Part shown: positions 1 to 9,698 of the stretch, in pieces
Layout: every line of letters begins with the position of its first letter
Numbering within the stretch: position 1 is the stretch's first letter
Source: Plakobranchus ocellatus
Lineage: Eukaryota; Mollusca; Gastropoda; Plakobranchidae
Length of the DNA stretch: 25,838 bases
Assembly: GCA_019648995.1 (NCBI GenBank)
Contig: BLXT01004823.1
Span: 388,062-413,899, forward strand
Direction: 5' to 3'
Translations under genes and position numbers: made by a program
The notes under the pieces: model-generated
What the model saw: the letters and a program-made list of their open reading frames with translations, nothing else
Database searches by the model: none
What the model was told of the DNA's origin: nothing

Positions 1-196
1 TTTGCAGTGGATTTTTTTTTATTTTGAAATCAGTGACTTTCCATCATTTTATGCATTTAACATTTTCTCATGTTATTTCTTTCCCAGAAAATCTTATAAG
101 CTTAGCCTCTTAAAAGAAAAAAAAAATTAAGAAATCTTTAGCTCTGTAAATCTTTGATATCTAGTGCCTTTATTGTCTTCCTGACTCGTTCTGCAG
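1..196 (+). other. 3' part of the intron preceding the transporter's last exon
   Basis: This stretch is AT-rich and non-coding. It ends in a pyrimidine-biased tract and CTGCAG, a good 3' splice acceptor, immediately before the open frame that starts at 197. The rest of the gene lies outside the window to the left. Confidence 0.6.
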
Positions 197-664
197 GATG
201 ACTACATGGTGCCTGCCTACATAGTCATCAGTATTTTGTTACTGGTAGACACATTACTTCTGCTTCTACTGCCGGAGACCAAAGGAACAGTTATGTCTGA
301 CAGCCTTGCTGCACGAGCTAGGCACAGCGACCTGACATCCCCCTGGAGAAAACCAGGGGACCAAGAGGAAAGGACTGGAGATGATGCCGGGGATAGGGAT
401 AAGGGGGAACCTAATGTAGATGGTCAGGGAAGTAGCGTAAACAATACTCCCAATGGGGCCACAATCTGTGAGGAAATGGTCAGGGTCAAACCAGAAGTTG
501 GTGGCAGCTATGGGTCGACTGCCCCATTGTTAAGTGGAAGTCCATACTCAAGTGGTTTTCCGGAGACTAATGATGGGTTTGGAAAGAGTGGGACGCCAGA
601 AGCCGAGTCTAACATTCAAGCCACTGATGCTGGGCCTACAGAAAGTCACCATACCAGGTTGTGA
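197..664 (+). CDS. C-terminal exon of an SLC22-like major-facilitator transporter (partial)
   Basis: The frame opens directly after the CTGCAG acceptor at 191-196 (GAT GAC TAC ATG GTG) and runs to TGA at 662-664. The first ~30 residues are a hydrophobic helix (VPAYIVISILLLVDTLLLLL) that would be TM12. It is followed at once by the sequence LPETKG, the cytoplasmic post-TM12 signature of SLC22 organic ion transporters and, more loosely, of sugar porters. The start of the next segment (TVMSDSLA) fits the SLC22 pattern of a proline/serine-rich continuation better than the GLUT pattern. A ~120-residue Ser/Gly/Glu-rich polar tail follows, longer than in most vertebrate SLC22 members. The ATG at 206 is an internal Met, not the start. 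The protein would sit in the plasma membrane and move organic ions; the substrate cannot be inferred. Other MFS families remain possible. Confidence 0.7.
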   Translation, partial: DDYMVPAYIVISILLLVDTLLLLLLPETKGTVMSDSLAARARHSDLTSPWRKPGDQEERTGDDAGDRDKGEPNVDGQGSSVNNTPNGATICEEMVRVKPEVGGSYGSTAPLLSGSPYSSGFPETNDGFGKSGTPEAESNIQATDAGPTESHHTRL

Positions 665-672
665 AAATATTC

Positions 673-985
673 AACATTGATTGTAAAGGGTTTTTATACA
701 TATGATTCATGTTAAAGCCTCAACCTGCAATATTCTACATGTACCGTACCTATGAAGTTTTTGTTAATATGCCCTACTTTTATATATGTATATATATAAT
801 GCAAATGATTGGAGCAAAAGAATGCATTTTGAACATTAATTGTCCAGGGTTAGTATACATATCATTCATATTAAGGCCTCAGCCTGAAATATTGTACCTA
901 TGGTGTATTTGAAATGATGCCCTGCTTTTATGTATATATATGTATATAAACAAAATGATCAGAGCAAAAGAATGCTTTTCAACAC
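673..985 (+). repeat. Diverged tandem duplication, ~158-bp unit, two copies
   Basis: Copy 1 (673-831) and copy 2 (832-~985) both run in the order AACATT(G/A)ATTGT, AGGGTT...TATACATAT, ATTCAT(G/A)TTAA(A/G)GCCTCA(A/G)CCTG, ATGCCCT(A/G)CTTTTAT, then GAGCAAAAGAATGC. Differences are scattered substitutions and short indels, so the duplication is old. Confidence 0.85.
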
Positions 986-1014
986 TGGAGAGAAGGAGAT
1001 AGGGAGAGAGAACA

Positions 1015-1041
1015 TGTGTTTGTGTGTGTGTGTGTGTGTGT
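1015..1041 (+). repeat. (TG)n microsatellite
   Basis: This is a near-perfect TG dinucleotide run within the probable 3' UTR. Confidence 0.9.
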
Positions 1042-1319
1042 AAACATTTGGGCTCTGATTTGAACCAAAAGGCAGTTATATTGAGTCACCTTCACAAGCA
1101 CAATAACAGCAATAAGGCCTGTGCATTGACAAATTAAAATGCTGCATACCTTGTTTTGAGAGAAAGCCTCATAACAACTATAGTAACAGTAAGCATTTAT
1201 ATCCAAATCATATATATTTGCCATGAAATTCAACACAGTACGATCTGTGATCAATAAAATTAAAAAAAAAAAATAAATAAACATCATTAGCCAATATCTT
1301 TTTCCTTGCACAGTGTAAT

Positions 1320-1688
1320 GTGATTTGTACAGATGTTTCTCTTACTTATATTATATATTGAACAGGAAATTCCCCCTCTAATCGCTTAAAAAATCTCTGT
1401 ATTATAGTAAAACTTTCCTATAATAATAGATAATGATAAATTGCTTATGAAGGTGAAGAGTTTGCATAAGCCTGCATTACCCTTTTTACTATCAGGGTAT
1501 TTCATGTAAAATTGAAAATGATGCAGATATTGATGATGTTTTGTTACATGAAATTTACTTCAGCACAGAAAAATTAAAATTATAAGTATACTTTTGCTTC
1601 TTTTTTTATTGTAATCTAAATGGAAAACATTACAAGAATTCAGTTTTTTCTTTCTGTAAATATGAAATTTTAACTCTTTAGAACCTTT
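1320..1688. other. AT-rich intergenic sequence, no gene seen
   Basis: No open frame, splice-bounded exon or known repeat stands out in this stretch. Confidence 0.5.
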
Positions 1689-1690
1689 CT

Positions 1691-1722
<32 letters not shown>

Positions 1723-1812
1723 CCCCCCCCCCTCTCTTTCTCTCTTTCTTTTTTTTCTCTCCCTCTCTCTCTCTCTTTCTCTTTTTCTCTTTCTTTCTCT
1801 CTCTCTCTTCCT
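1689..1812 (+). repeat. CT-rich microsatellite with internal C-run
   Basis: This is a polypyrimidine tract of (CT)n with an embedded run of about eleven C and interspersed CTTT units. A compound microsatellite like this may also be a sequence-quality risk. Confidence 0.9.
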
Positions 1813-1854
1813 CTGTTTTATTTTATTGCCTATCTTTTTTATACCATATTTCAT

Positions 1855-1990
1855 TCATCACTATGATCCTCAAAGTCATAACAATTATCATCATAGCCAT
1901 CACTCTTATTTTCATCATTATTGCCCTCATGCTTAATATCATCATTATCATCATCTCCTTCGACAATACTATCATTCAAACATCGTAATC
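1855..1990 (+). repeat. Degenerate (ATC/ATT)n trinucleotide repeat
   Basis: ATCATC/ATTATC triplets recur throughout (for example AATATCATCATTATCATCAT), interrupted by point changes. It is an old, decayed trinucleotide microsatellite. Confidence 0.7.
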
Positions 1991-2346
1991 ACCACCTCTA
2001 CTTTGAGGCCATCAAAATTTTCTAAATACAGTGTAATTATTTTAATATTTCAATAAACCATACCCAAAAAAAAAATTGGTTATTTTAACAATATATACAT
2101 ATGTATAGTCAATTTTTTGACATGTGTACCTCATGTGTATTTTGTAGGCTTATGAATTTAAAGTAGGCCGAATTACTTTTCACGCCATGCTTCATGCTTC
2201 ATGCATCAAAAATTCAAAATGAACTGGAGAGAATAGAGTTTTTTTTTGCTTTGAATTTTCCATTAAATGTGAATTACATCATGCTGTTTTGTGGGCGGAG
2301 AGGATGATATACATAAAAAAAGGCTGGATCCAAGAGTGTGTGTGTG

Positions 2347-2470
2347 AGGGGGAGGATCCAGGGGTTCCAGAACTTTTCCGCTGCAAAAGTATGTTCCTGT
2401 GGATGTTGATTATGTACTATTTCATGCCAACTTGAGGCCACATTGTCATTCTCAAATTGCAAAAATTCGT
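2347..2470 (+). repeat. Dispersed repeat, copy 1 (partner at 24303-24415)
   Basis: The segment carries CTGCAAAAG, then CTGTGGATGTTGATTATGTA, CTATTT, GGCCACATT and AAATTGCAAAAATTCGT. The same blocks occur in the same order and strand 22 kb away. The core of ~100 bp is well conserved and the edges fade. It has no coding capacity, and the minus-strand open frame across it is incidental. The family is unidentified. Confidence 0.85.
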
Positions 2471-3157
2471 TTGCTTCGGGGGGGGAATAGTGATGGTGCT
2501 CCTGCAACCCCTTTCTGGTGTGCTTCATTCGGCCCTGCATAATTATCATAATGATCGAGGCCAATGCTGCAAAAAGCCACTAACCGTACGCTTATGTAAA
2601 CAAGTACTACTTGACCCAGGCTGCTCGTTTGTAGCTGTAGGGAAATAACAAACGCATTTTATAGATCTATACATGTATAATATAAGTAGTTACAATACAA
2701 AAAGGAAGTTTCACATCTTCTCATACCATGAAGAGAGAAAATATTTCTTAGGAAACAATTTGAGAGCCTTTTTTATAAGAAATAGAAGAGGCATACAATG
2801 ATACAGTGAGCATGACGCAGATGTAGAGAGAGGGAAAGACAGAGGAGAAAATAGATCCAAGTGCTAAATAAGATGGAGTGAGAGATATCTAAATCAATGT
2901 GTAAGGAAATCAACTATCAATGTATAAGAATGGTGCGATTGTATTATTTTCTTTACCTCCTTTTGGTTGCAAGTGAGGAGAAAAAAAAAATTAAAACAAC
3001 GTACATGTATATCAAGGGATTAAAAAAATACCGTACACATATGAGTATAAGAAGCGATTATTGGCGGGCTATCGATTTGAGAACATGACGGCATTACGAC
3101 TTATTATCTTTCAGTTTCCTACGATGCCGGCAACCCGTTTCAACTTTCCGTTTCATA
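2471..3157. other. Intergenic sequence, no gene seen
   Basis: The sequence is AT-rich with a purine-rich stretch near 2740-2890. Short open frames have no recognisable domain or splice context. Confidence 0.5.
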
Positions 3158-4148
3158 TCATTTGACTGTACGTCTAGTATATGGGCTACTGGCAATTACC
3201 CTTCGCCAACCCCTTCCTGTTGGAATTTCATCAAAATACACCAGATCGCTTGTCCCAGGATATCTCTGCCAGAAATTGATTCCGGACTTGAAGTGTTTCA
3301 TAAGTTTGTGCTTGAACTTGTAAATTTTGAAGTTCTCGCTGTAAAAGTCTGGATAATGACTTTGAATCTTGGTGCAATACATATGGTTCAGCAGTGTAAT
3401 TCTAACAATATGTGCCATTTCATTGACGTATTTTTCCACCAACTGGCAGACATGCTGAGAAGCGTTTGGGTGGGATCTCTCCCCTGCAGCTTGAACTTTC
3501 TTTCTTTTCTTCAGTTTCTACCTTTTCCTCTCCAGAATGGTGTCTAGAGGAAGAAGCATGTGATTGTCTCTTCCCTGTTTGCGTGTGTATGCTTTTCTAC
3601 ATGGCTCATGATACAAACCTCTTGGACGTTGAGACTAACATTTTCAATTTGGCATCTGAGCTTGGAGTCGGCTTTCTGTCCACAGCTTCTTTGGTGGAAT
3701 TTCAGCCCTCCTGGTGACACATTTTACTCATTTATAAAAATTTCTTGGTTTTTTTGCCGTGTGTTCATGTTGTAGTCTTTTCACAAAGTAGACACTAAAA
3801 TAGCAAGAGGCATATGGACAAGGATGATTTTTTTTATAGTTCTCGTACTGGTGCATCTTTCTTGCTGTCCTGATTTATCAGTGACTCCAGATGAATGCCT
3901 TTTTCTTATATTCCTCCGCTTGATGAATGTGTTGTAACAGTAATCATGAAATACATGTTGAGCAGAGTCAAACTCAGTTGATACTCTAACGCAAATTGAG
4001 GATCGTTACTTTTTGCAAAGCATCGCCGAGTTTTTAATGTTTCAATAGCATCCCAGCGTCTCTCAGTGAGAGATTTTATTTCTAAAGAGGATTTGTGGAA
4101 GTGAACGTTGTGCACTATAAATGTCCGGTGTTCAGATATGTTTTTCAT
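3158..4148 (-). pseudogene. Degraded coding repeat (two separated coding-like blocks)
   Basis: Two open blocks on this strand lie in N-to-C order. The first (4148-3906) contains SLTERRWDAIETLKTRR, resembling the 'L...RWD.L..A...R' segment near the N-terminus of a large, poorly named protein family that is repeated in many invertebrate genomes. The second (about 3520-3158) reads QLVEKYVNEMAHIV...HYPDFYSENFKIYKFKHKL MKHF...INFW...DLVYFDEIPTG, like the 'Y....LK.KL..H....I.FW.....SE.VY...IP.G' segment of the same proteins. The frame between the blocks is closed by stops and frame changes (3520-3900). No start or intact frame survives. The family match is by memory of motif layout, so moderate to low certainty; a decayed transposon gene is the likeliest reading. 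Confidence 0.4.
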
Positions 4149-4446
4149 TCTTTGGGGGATTTGAATCTATCTCTTTTTAATGTCAAAGGAACTAATTTCC
4201 ATTCTACCTCGCTTAAAATTTTGATTTGAATGTTTTCTTTATTTCAGTATCTGAAACATTTCAAAAAAACATTTATATCATTCATGTCAGTTGTGGAAAA
4301 AAGTGCAAAGCAAAGGAAATGTCTCGAGAATTGCAAACTTTTTGTATAGGCATACGAGCATTTTTTTCAATATGGAGGAACCAGACTTGACATTAAATTT
4401 TTTTCCTCTTTGTTCTTTGTTTTGTAAGTAATTCCAACAAAATATT

Positions 4447-4950
4447 TTTCAGGTTACCTACATTTGGCTCAGAACATTCAACCTCATATCATATGAAAGC
4501 ACACATGTTTTGCTGTTCAGGGGAACCAAGTTTAAAATTTTGAATTATTTTGGCAAGGGCCATAACTCCATGATTTATAGAGTTTTTTTTCTCCTTTGTG
4601 TGCCTAAAAATGAGCCATCATAGCAAATAATTGTGAAAGAAGATAATACGCAATGGTACTATCTTATGGATCTACAAATTTCGAGGGTAAGCATTTCTAA
4701 CAGTAACATTCTATTCTATTGATATATAATATATTGAAATTTATTTCTTCGTCTTTGTACCTTGTAATTAATTAGCGAATTTTTTATTTACACCACTTAC
4801 ATTTGCCCTACAGTATCCAGCTTTGGCTCTCATGAAAGTGCATATCCTTTGCTGTTCAAAAACAAAAATTTACTGGGTTTTTTTGTTGGCTTTTTATAAT
4901 TTATGGGTTTTTTTAAAACTTTTTTGACAATTAAGGGCCAGAACTCTGTA
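4447..4950 (+). repeat. Pair of direct repeats carrying the AAGGGCCATAACTC word
   Basis: Copy 1 (~4447-4575) and copy 2 (~4795-4950) share CTACATTTG, ATGAAAG(C/T)(A/G)CA, TTTGCTGTTCA and, at the 3' end, AAGGGCCATAACTC / AAGGGCCAGAACTC. The two copies are separated by ~350 bp of AT-rich DNA. The last word is frequent in mollusc genomic DNA as I recall it; no coding potential is seen. Confidence 0.6.
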
Positions 4951-5650
4951 GATAGCTAATATTTTTGTGCAAACTTTTTTTTTTGAAAGGTCCCTTTGGC
5001 ATCACCTTTGGTGGCGAAAATTTTCCAGGGTGATAGGATAGCAGTGGCTTATAATATTGACGTATTTTTGTGTGTTTTGACAGCTTATTCAAATCTACCA
5101 CACTCACCAAAATATCAATCATGGGGCAAAGTATTAAGTTTCATTTCATGCGAATTAACCAATGAATTTTTTGTTCACGTGACACTTTTTTTAAACTTCT
5201 TATATGTAGCTTCTGAAGCAAGGAATGATTTGTGAGTGCAAAAAGTGTTTGCTTTCCCCCACTCACATAAAGTACGATACATACAGTGACTGGATTAGGC
5301 TAGATGAATGCCTAGTCTTGTCTCTAATTGAAGGAGTAATCCAGCTGTAACGTCAATGCAAGATAATGCTTATGCTTAGGATTGGGACAAAGTAAAGTTT
5401 AGGGTTAATGTCATCTTGATCAGAGACGACTGGTGACAATTTTCTCAAGTTTTTATCTAAATAGTGATATCATGACCCACTGTTCAGACTTCAGACAAAA
5501 TAAATTGCCAGAAATAATGAAAGGTTATATGTAAACAAATTGTCTTTCACACAGCACAAGTCTGGCTGGCTATTGGGTCGGCAATGTCGCTAATATAATA
5601 ATAACTCAATCGGCCAAATTGAAAAAAAAGAAATGAATGTGCATATAGGT
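4951..5650. other. Intergenic sequence, no gene seen
   Basis: An open + frame near 4996-5235 has no domain resemblance and no splice context. I see nothing else to support. Confidence 0.45.
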
Positions 5651-5654
5651 AGGT

Positions 5655-5714
5655 AACGTACGTACGTACGTACGTGCGTGCATGCGTTCGTGTGTGTGTA
5701 TGTATGTATGTATG
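5655..5714 (+). repeat. (ACGT)n / (TGTG) / (TATG)n compound microsatellite
   Basis: Five consecutive ACGT-type tetramers are followed by GTGCGTGC, a GTGTGTGTG run and three TATG units. The ACGT block is its own reverse complement and can fold. Confidence 0.9.
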
Positions 5715-6279
5715 AATTGTTACCACAAGAATTCACCATAGATTTGAAAAGACAAGAATGCATGTAGTATGAAATCAAACCAACTGCTCGTGCTACACTG
5801 TACTTTTTTTATAAGGAACTAACCATCAAGACTTGACTTACAGGTTTATTAATTTGATTGCTTCCTTTGCACCATGTGCCTAGCCCACAGTATATGACGT
5901 ATTTAAAAAGATAATTATGCACGTTGCACTAAATCATTAAGAAAATGTTGTTGCGTCATTTACTCAAACTCCTGACAAAGATATTTGTGTTTCAGTCAGT
6001 CGTGATAATAAATGAATCAGATGTCACATGTATAAAACTTTTGAGCAAAAAGACTTAACTTTTTGTATGATTTTTTTTCTGGGAATTAAAATGCTTTTTT
6101 TTAAAGCAATTTGTAAATGCTTCAATATTGTCACAGAAGTAACATACATATGTATCTATTCAGTTGTCACAAGCTAACGGTCTTCAGTTTCAGGCTAAAT
6201 TAATGATTTGAATGTTCAAAACACCTTGCATTTTGTTGACCTGTTCTCGCACATATTTTTTCTTACTTTTTATTTTAAG
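5715..6279. other. Intergenic or intronic sequence
   Basis: The stretch is AT-rich. A TTTCAG at 5989-5994 is followed by about 20 open codons ending in TAA, too little to call an exon. The stretch ends in the pyrimidine tract that serves the candidate exon at 6280. Confidence 0.4.
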
Positions 6280-6450
6280 CTGCTACATGAAGGCGTTGAC
6301 TTTTCTTTGATACGGGTGCAGCTGCTGAAGAAATGCCTAAAGAAATAGGCTGATGGTAGCGTAGATCTTACCAATGAAAAATATTCACCTGTTGAACTAG
6401 ACAATATTGTTATCATTGGGCTATCTTGGGAACCACACGAGGAAAATTAA
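6280..6450 (+). pseudogene. Candidate terminal exon with an in-frame TAG
   Basis: A good acceptor (TTTTTTCTTACTTTTTATTTTAAG) precedes CTG CTA CAT GAA GGC. The frame encodes LLHEGVDFSLIRVQLLKKCL then KK, hits TAG at 6346-6348, and continues in the same frame as ADGSVDLTNEKYSPVE and LDNIVIIGLSWEPHEEN to TAA at 6448-6450. The composition is protein-like on both sides of the TAG, which suggests a single coding exon with one nonsense change rather than random sequence. The protein family is not recognised. No partner exon was found nearby, so this may be a retrocopy or gene fragment. Confidence 0.4.
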
Positions 6451-6989
6451 TCCAACAGTTAATGGCTGATATTTTACATGTCCCAGATAAAATTAAATAT
6501 GAAAAAAAAAAAAATTCTAAATTTAGCCCAGGAAAAACATTTTAGTTCAAGGATCCATTCCAGTACAATGACGGTAAGTTTTAAAATATATGCATAAAAT
6601 ACTTCTATATCATATAAGATGATTGTCTTGTGTAAATCAAAGCTTATATTTTTTTAAATTAACAAGACACTGAACATAATATGCATGAAAAATTCAATAA
6701 ATTGTGCAGGCCTACATGTATGCTATGCAGTTTCTTTTTTTTTTTGCAGAATATTAATACTCTGTTGTCAGTCCACACTTTGTATTGATTCATTATTTAT
6801 CATTTTTCAAATTGAGCTTCAATAAAAAAAATTTTTTTTTCAAAAAAAAGCAAGATATAAATTAAAAATGAATAACCAGTAATGGGATCAATTTATTAAT
6901 ATTATTGTTACTTTTATTTTTATGATCCAATCCCATAATATATCATTTTTCATAAAAATATAACTTGCATCAATTTTCATTCCTTTATT
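6451..6989. other. Very AT-rich spacer, no gene seen
   Basis: The spacer holds long A and T runs (for example 6502-6514, 6829-6848) and a TA-rich composition. No coding or structured feature is supported. Confidence 0.5.
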
Positions 6990-7795
6990 TTTACACAACA
7001 GAGGAAAATCTCCTGGATAATTTTTAATTCAAAAAGGTATTTAATTTTTAAAAAACAATGAAACCTCAACTGATTTAAAAAGTAAAATTAAAAAAACCAA
7101 CCTGAACTTTTCGTTGATTCTGAATAATGAGCAGTTTACACAATAGAGGCAAATCTTATAGATAATTTTTCATCCAAAAAGTCTTTTAAAAAAACAATGA
7201 AATTTTAATTGCATAAAAGTAAGTTCTTAGAAGTTAGACATTTCGCAGCTTCTTATAACTTGCTGCTTTGATTTGTACACTTATTATGTCATAAATAAGA
7301 CATAAATTGTGCTTACTTTTATGTGCTATGCATTGTTGACGATATCAAAAGACTGTCATAGCAAGAAAATGGAGAAGCTGGAATTTCACAAAAAAGACAG
7401 AAATCCCATTAAAACCGGAGAAAGGACATCCCTATTATATGATAGAATGCATTTCTGTAAAATATATTTTATTGCTTTGTACTCTTAGATCTTCAGAGAA
7501 AGCCTTTTTAAATAAAACACTTGAAATGGAGTTGATCGGTTCACCTTAATTATCTTCTAGAGCAGTCTACACAATAGAGACAAATGTTATAGTCTTTTAA
7601 AAAACAATGAAATTTCAACTGATTAAAAACTTGACAACTTGGCTGGATTTTAACATTTATAATATAGGATGTATTTCTACAAAATAATATATTTCATTGC
7701 TTTAGACTCTTGAATCTTCAGAGAAAGTCTCTTTAGTTATCATAAAACACTTGAAATGGAGTTGATCAGTTCATCTTGATCTGTTAAAGCAGAAA
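6990..7795 (+). repeat. Field of interleaved diverged direct repeats
   Basis: One unit starts ACACAA(C/T)AGAGG(A/C)AAAT and runs to AAAAAACAATGAAA; it occurs near 6992, 7137 and 7568. A second unit, containing GATCTTCAGAGAAAG... or GAATCTTCAGAGAAAG, AAAACACTTGAAATGGAG and TTGATC(G/A)GTTCA, occurs at ~7443-7566 and ~7664-7793. The last two unit pairs suggest one ~220-bp segment duplicated in tandem. Divergence is moderate. Confidence 0.75.
7212..7323. repeat. Foldback structure with two inner hairpins
   Basis: A perfect 12-bp inverted repeat (CATAAAAGTAAG at 7212-7223, CTTACTTTTATG at 7312-7323) encloses two smaller stems: GCAGC/GCTGC (7245-7249, 7262-7266) and TTATGTC/GACATAA (7284-7290, 7299-7305). 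It could be a tiny foldback or MITE-like insertion. In DNA this AT-rich a 12-bp stem could also arise by chance. Confidence 0.4.
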
Positions 7796-7835
7796 AATGT
7801 TGCAATGGTTGTGAGTTCACGCACAGTCAAACTAC

Positions 7836-8270
7836 ACAAACATTACCAAGGCTTCAAGCACACATCGTTAACACTCTTCTTACTCAACAAAGCACAGCTA
7901 TCACTAATCTGTCCTCATGCCGTTCACTCATTCTTGTAATACCAGCATCATTATCTTATGCACTCCTTACCCAACAATGTACAGTTCTAACTTATCTGCC
8001 CCATTGCTGTACACACATTAACAAAGTCTCAAACACACATACATTTGTAATTTACGCTCTCGTAAGCCTTAGTACAATATAGAGTTCTCACTTATCTGCC
8101 TGTTGCTGATCATCTTAAGCACACATATTTAAGCTCTCCTTACCCAGTAATGTACAGCTCTCATTTATCTGCTCTCTTGCTGTAATCACACTTCAAAGCC
8201 TCAAGTAAGCATTATTTATGCTCTTTTTACTCATCAATCTACAGCTCTCGATTATCTGTCCTCATTGTTT
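7836..8270 (+). repeat. Degenerate ~77-93-bp tandem repeat, five copies
   Basis: The core CTCTCCTTACCCA..AATGTACA, GCTCTCACTTATCTG, CCCTCTTGCTGT recurs with starts near 7871, 7961, 8054, 8131 and 8218 (spacing 90, 93, 77 and 87). A linker of the form AC..TCAAGCACACATA..TT lies between copies. The copies differ at many positions, so this is an old minisatellite rather than an active satellite. There is no coding capacity. Confidence 0.8.
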
Positions 8271-8365
8271 TAGGCTCCTAAAATCATAATAAACGTTTCC
8301 AGTTCTTTTATTGAAACGCTTTATTCAAAGGTAATTGGGTAGCTCATTTTTCTCATTTTTTGCAG

Positions 8366-8485
8366 AGATCTGCATTGCAGGACATTTCCAAAATAACGAA
8401 AGTGAAAGAAAAGGAAAAATGTATTTATTTTAATGAGTTCAACGCAGTACTAGCTATTGGAATTAAGGAACTGAATTGTGGGTAA
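8366..8485 (+). CDS. Candidate short exon, product unknown
   Basis: A strong acceptor (TTTTTCTCATTTTTTGCAG, ending at 8365) is followed by 39 open codons. The protein begins RSALQDISKITKVKEKEKC, continues IYFNEFNAVLAIGIKELNCG, and ends at TAA 8483-8485. A GTAAAT donor-like site starts at 8482, so it could be an internal exon (8366-8481) instead of a terminal one. Lysine-rich then hydrophobic; no family recognised. An AATAAA at 9085-9090 would be a possible polyadenylation signal if it is terminal. Confidence 0.25.
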   Translation, partial: RSALQDISKITKVKEKEKCIYFNEFNAVLAIGIKELNCG

Positions 8486-9107
8486 ATGAAAGGAAAAAAT
8501 TTTCACCTTAAGAATGCCTCAATATTAGACGTCAGTTTTTGAGATTTCCATTGCAATTTTCAGCAAAGGCTAAGTGATAAAAAAGCCTGTTAGCCTCTGT
8601 GCTTTTTCAACTTGAAACCTTTTTATTAATGATAGACAGTGAGAAGCAGAAATATCCACACCAGAGAAAGATTATTGTATAGAGAACTCATATATGTGAA
8701 ACATGTTTTTATCTTTAGGAAAGTCCACAGTAGTACTTTTGCTGGCCAAATACAGCCACGCCTTTCAATAATCTTTTCATATAATAATAATTCAATATCA
8801 TATAATATTGCTGAAGACATTCCAGGAATGATGATTCTAGGAAATTCTCTTCTTATCATCAAAGTTTTAATACTTTGGTCAAATCTGTAACCACTTTCAT
8901 ACAGAGTTAAAACATTCTCCTCTGAACCCTTTCATTGGTAAAAATGATTGAAAACATGTCATACGAAGCCCATAAAGATATATGTATGTATATACCTTTT
9001 TTTGTCTACAAAAATACTTCTGAACAAACAATATTGTACATCAAATGTCTTATTATTATCCTTGAAAATCTGTGATAAAATTGTAATAAATAACCTGTGA
9101 GTAAGTG
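8486..9107. other. Spacer, including the likely 3' UTR of the TMEM186-like gene
   Basis: This lies downstream of the minus-strand gene's stop at 9108. The open frames on either strand near 8626-8890 overlap each other and show no domain. The nearest AATAAA in the minus sense is at about 8621-8626 (TTTATT on +), rather far from the stop. Confidence 0.4.
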
Positions 9108-9698
9108 TCATAAAAGCTTTAGATGAGCATTATAATACTTTGGAAGGACAAAATCTGCTGCTTGAAGATGAAAACTCTTGTTCTTTACCCAAACTGTGCT
9201 TTTAGAGTGATTTGCTTTTCCATTGACTCTAACACATGGTTTTACATCCTCAATAGAGTATTTGATCTGATTTAGCCTACCAAAAAATGACTGATGTATG
9301 CCGATAAATCTGCCTTCTGATTCGTTAACATAGATGCGCATGAGATAAAATCTGGCAATGACATTTACTGACACCACAGTCGCTACACAGAAAATGCAGG
9401 CTCCACCAAGGACACACACCTCCCACTGTTGCAGGGCCTCCCATCTGCTTGAAAGATACCACAACGTCAGTGCAACTCCAAGACTTCCTCCAACAGTAGA
9501 CAGAACACGGCTGATGACCAGAAGAGGGCCCTGGCTGTTCTTATAGATCAAGTTATAGCATTTGGAAACCCCATCTTTTTTGTACTGAGGGCGAAAATGC
9601 AATGTCTTTTGTAGCGTGAACAACTGTCTTATACTTTTGTTTCTGGCAAAGTTCTTGCAATTCTGAAGACCTGGGGCTGTGAGTAACTTTGAAGACAC
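9108..9698 (-). CDS. TMEM186-like mitochondrial inner-membrane protein, 3' coding exon
   Basis: The 195-codon frame begins right after an acceptor-like ...CCCAAATTAG (reading the - strand) and has no initiating ATG: the codon before GTG TCT TCA is TAG, and the only Met is far downstream. It is therefore a downstream exon. The first ~45 residues are basic and free of acidic residues, like part of a mitochondrial presequence. Two hydrophobic helices follow (about residues 58-82 and 93-118). Next comes RIYVNESEGRFIGIHQSFFG and the segment SIEDVKP. This layout (ISR before helix 1, Y.NES after helix 2, F.G, D[VI].P) matches TMEM186, a factor for mitochondrial complex I assembly (MCIA complex). The relatives TMEM223 and TMEM70 share the fold and cannot be fully excluded; the C-terminal VKNKSFHL also recalls TMEM223. 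Length is close to the ~210 residues usual for TMEM186. Confidence 0.6.
   Translation of the reverse strand: MSSKLLTAPGLQNCKNFARNKSIRQLFTLQKTLHFRPQYKKDGVSKCYNLIYKNSQGPLLVISRVLSTVGGSLGVALTLWYLSSRWEALQQWEVCVLGGACIFCVATVVSVNVIARFYLMRIYVNESEGRFIGIHQSFFGRLNQIKYSIEDVKPCVRVNGKANHSKSTVWVKNKSFHLQAADFVLPKYYNAHLKLL

Larger units (their letters stand above)
665..1260 (+). other. Probable 3' UTR of the SLC22-like gene
   Basis: This is non-coding sequence after the TGA. It contains a diverged tandem duplication, a TG microsatellite and an AATAAA at 1253-1258 that could serve as a polyadenylation signal. A second AATAAA at 2052-2057 could end a longer transcript. The transcript end cannot be set without RNA data. 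Confidence 0.4.

Noticed and set aside
979..1311. 110-codon minus-strand open frame
   Set aside because: It runs through the TG microsatellite and the probable 3' UTR of the transporter and has no domain.
9358..9546. Plus-strand open frame
   Set aside because: It is antisense to the TMEM186-like exon.
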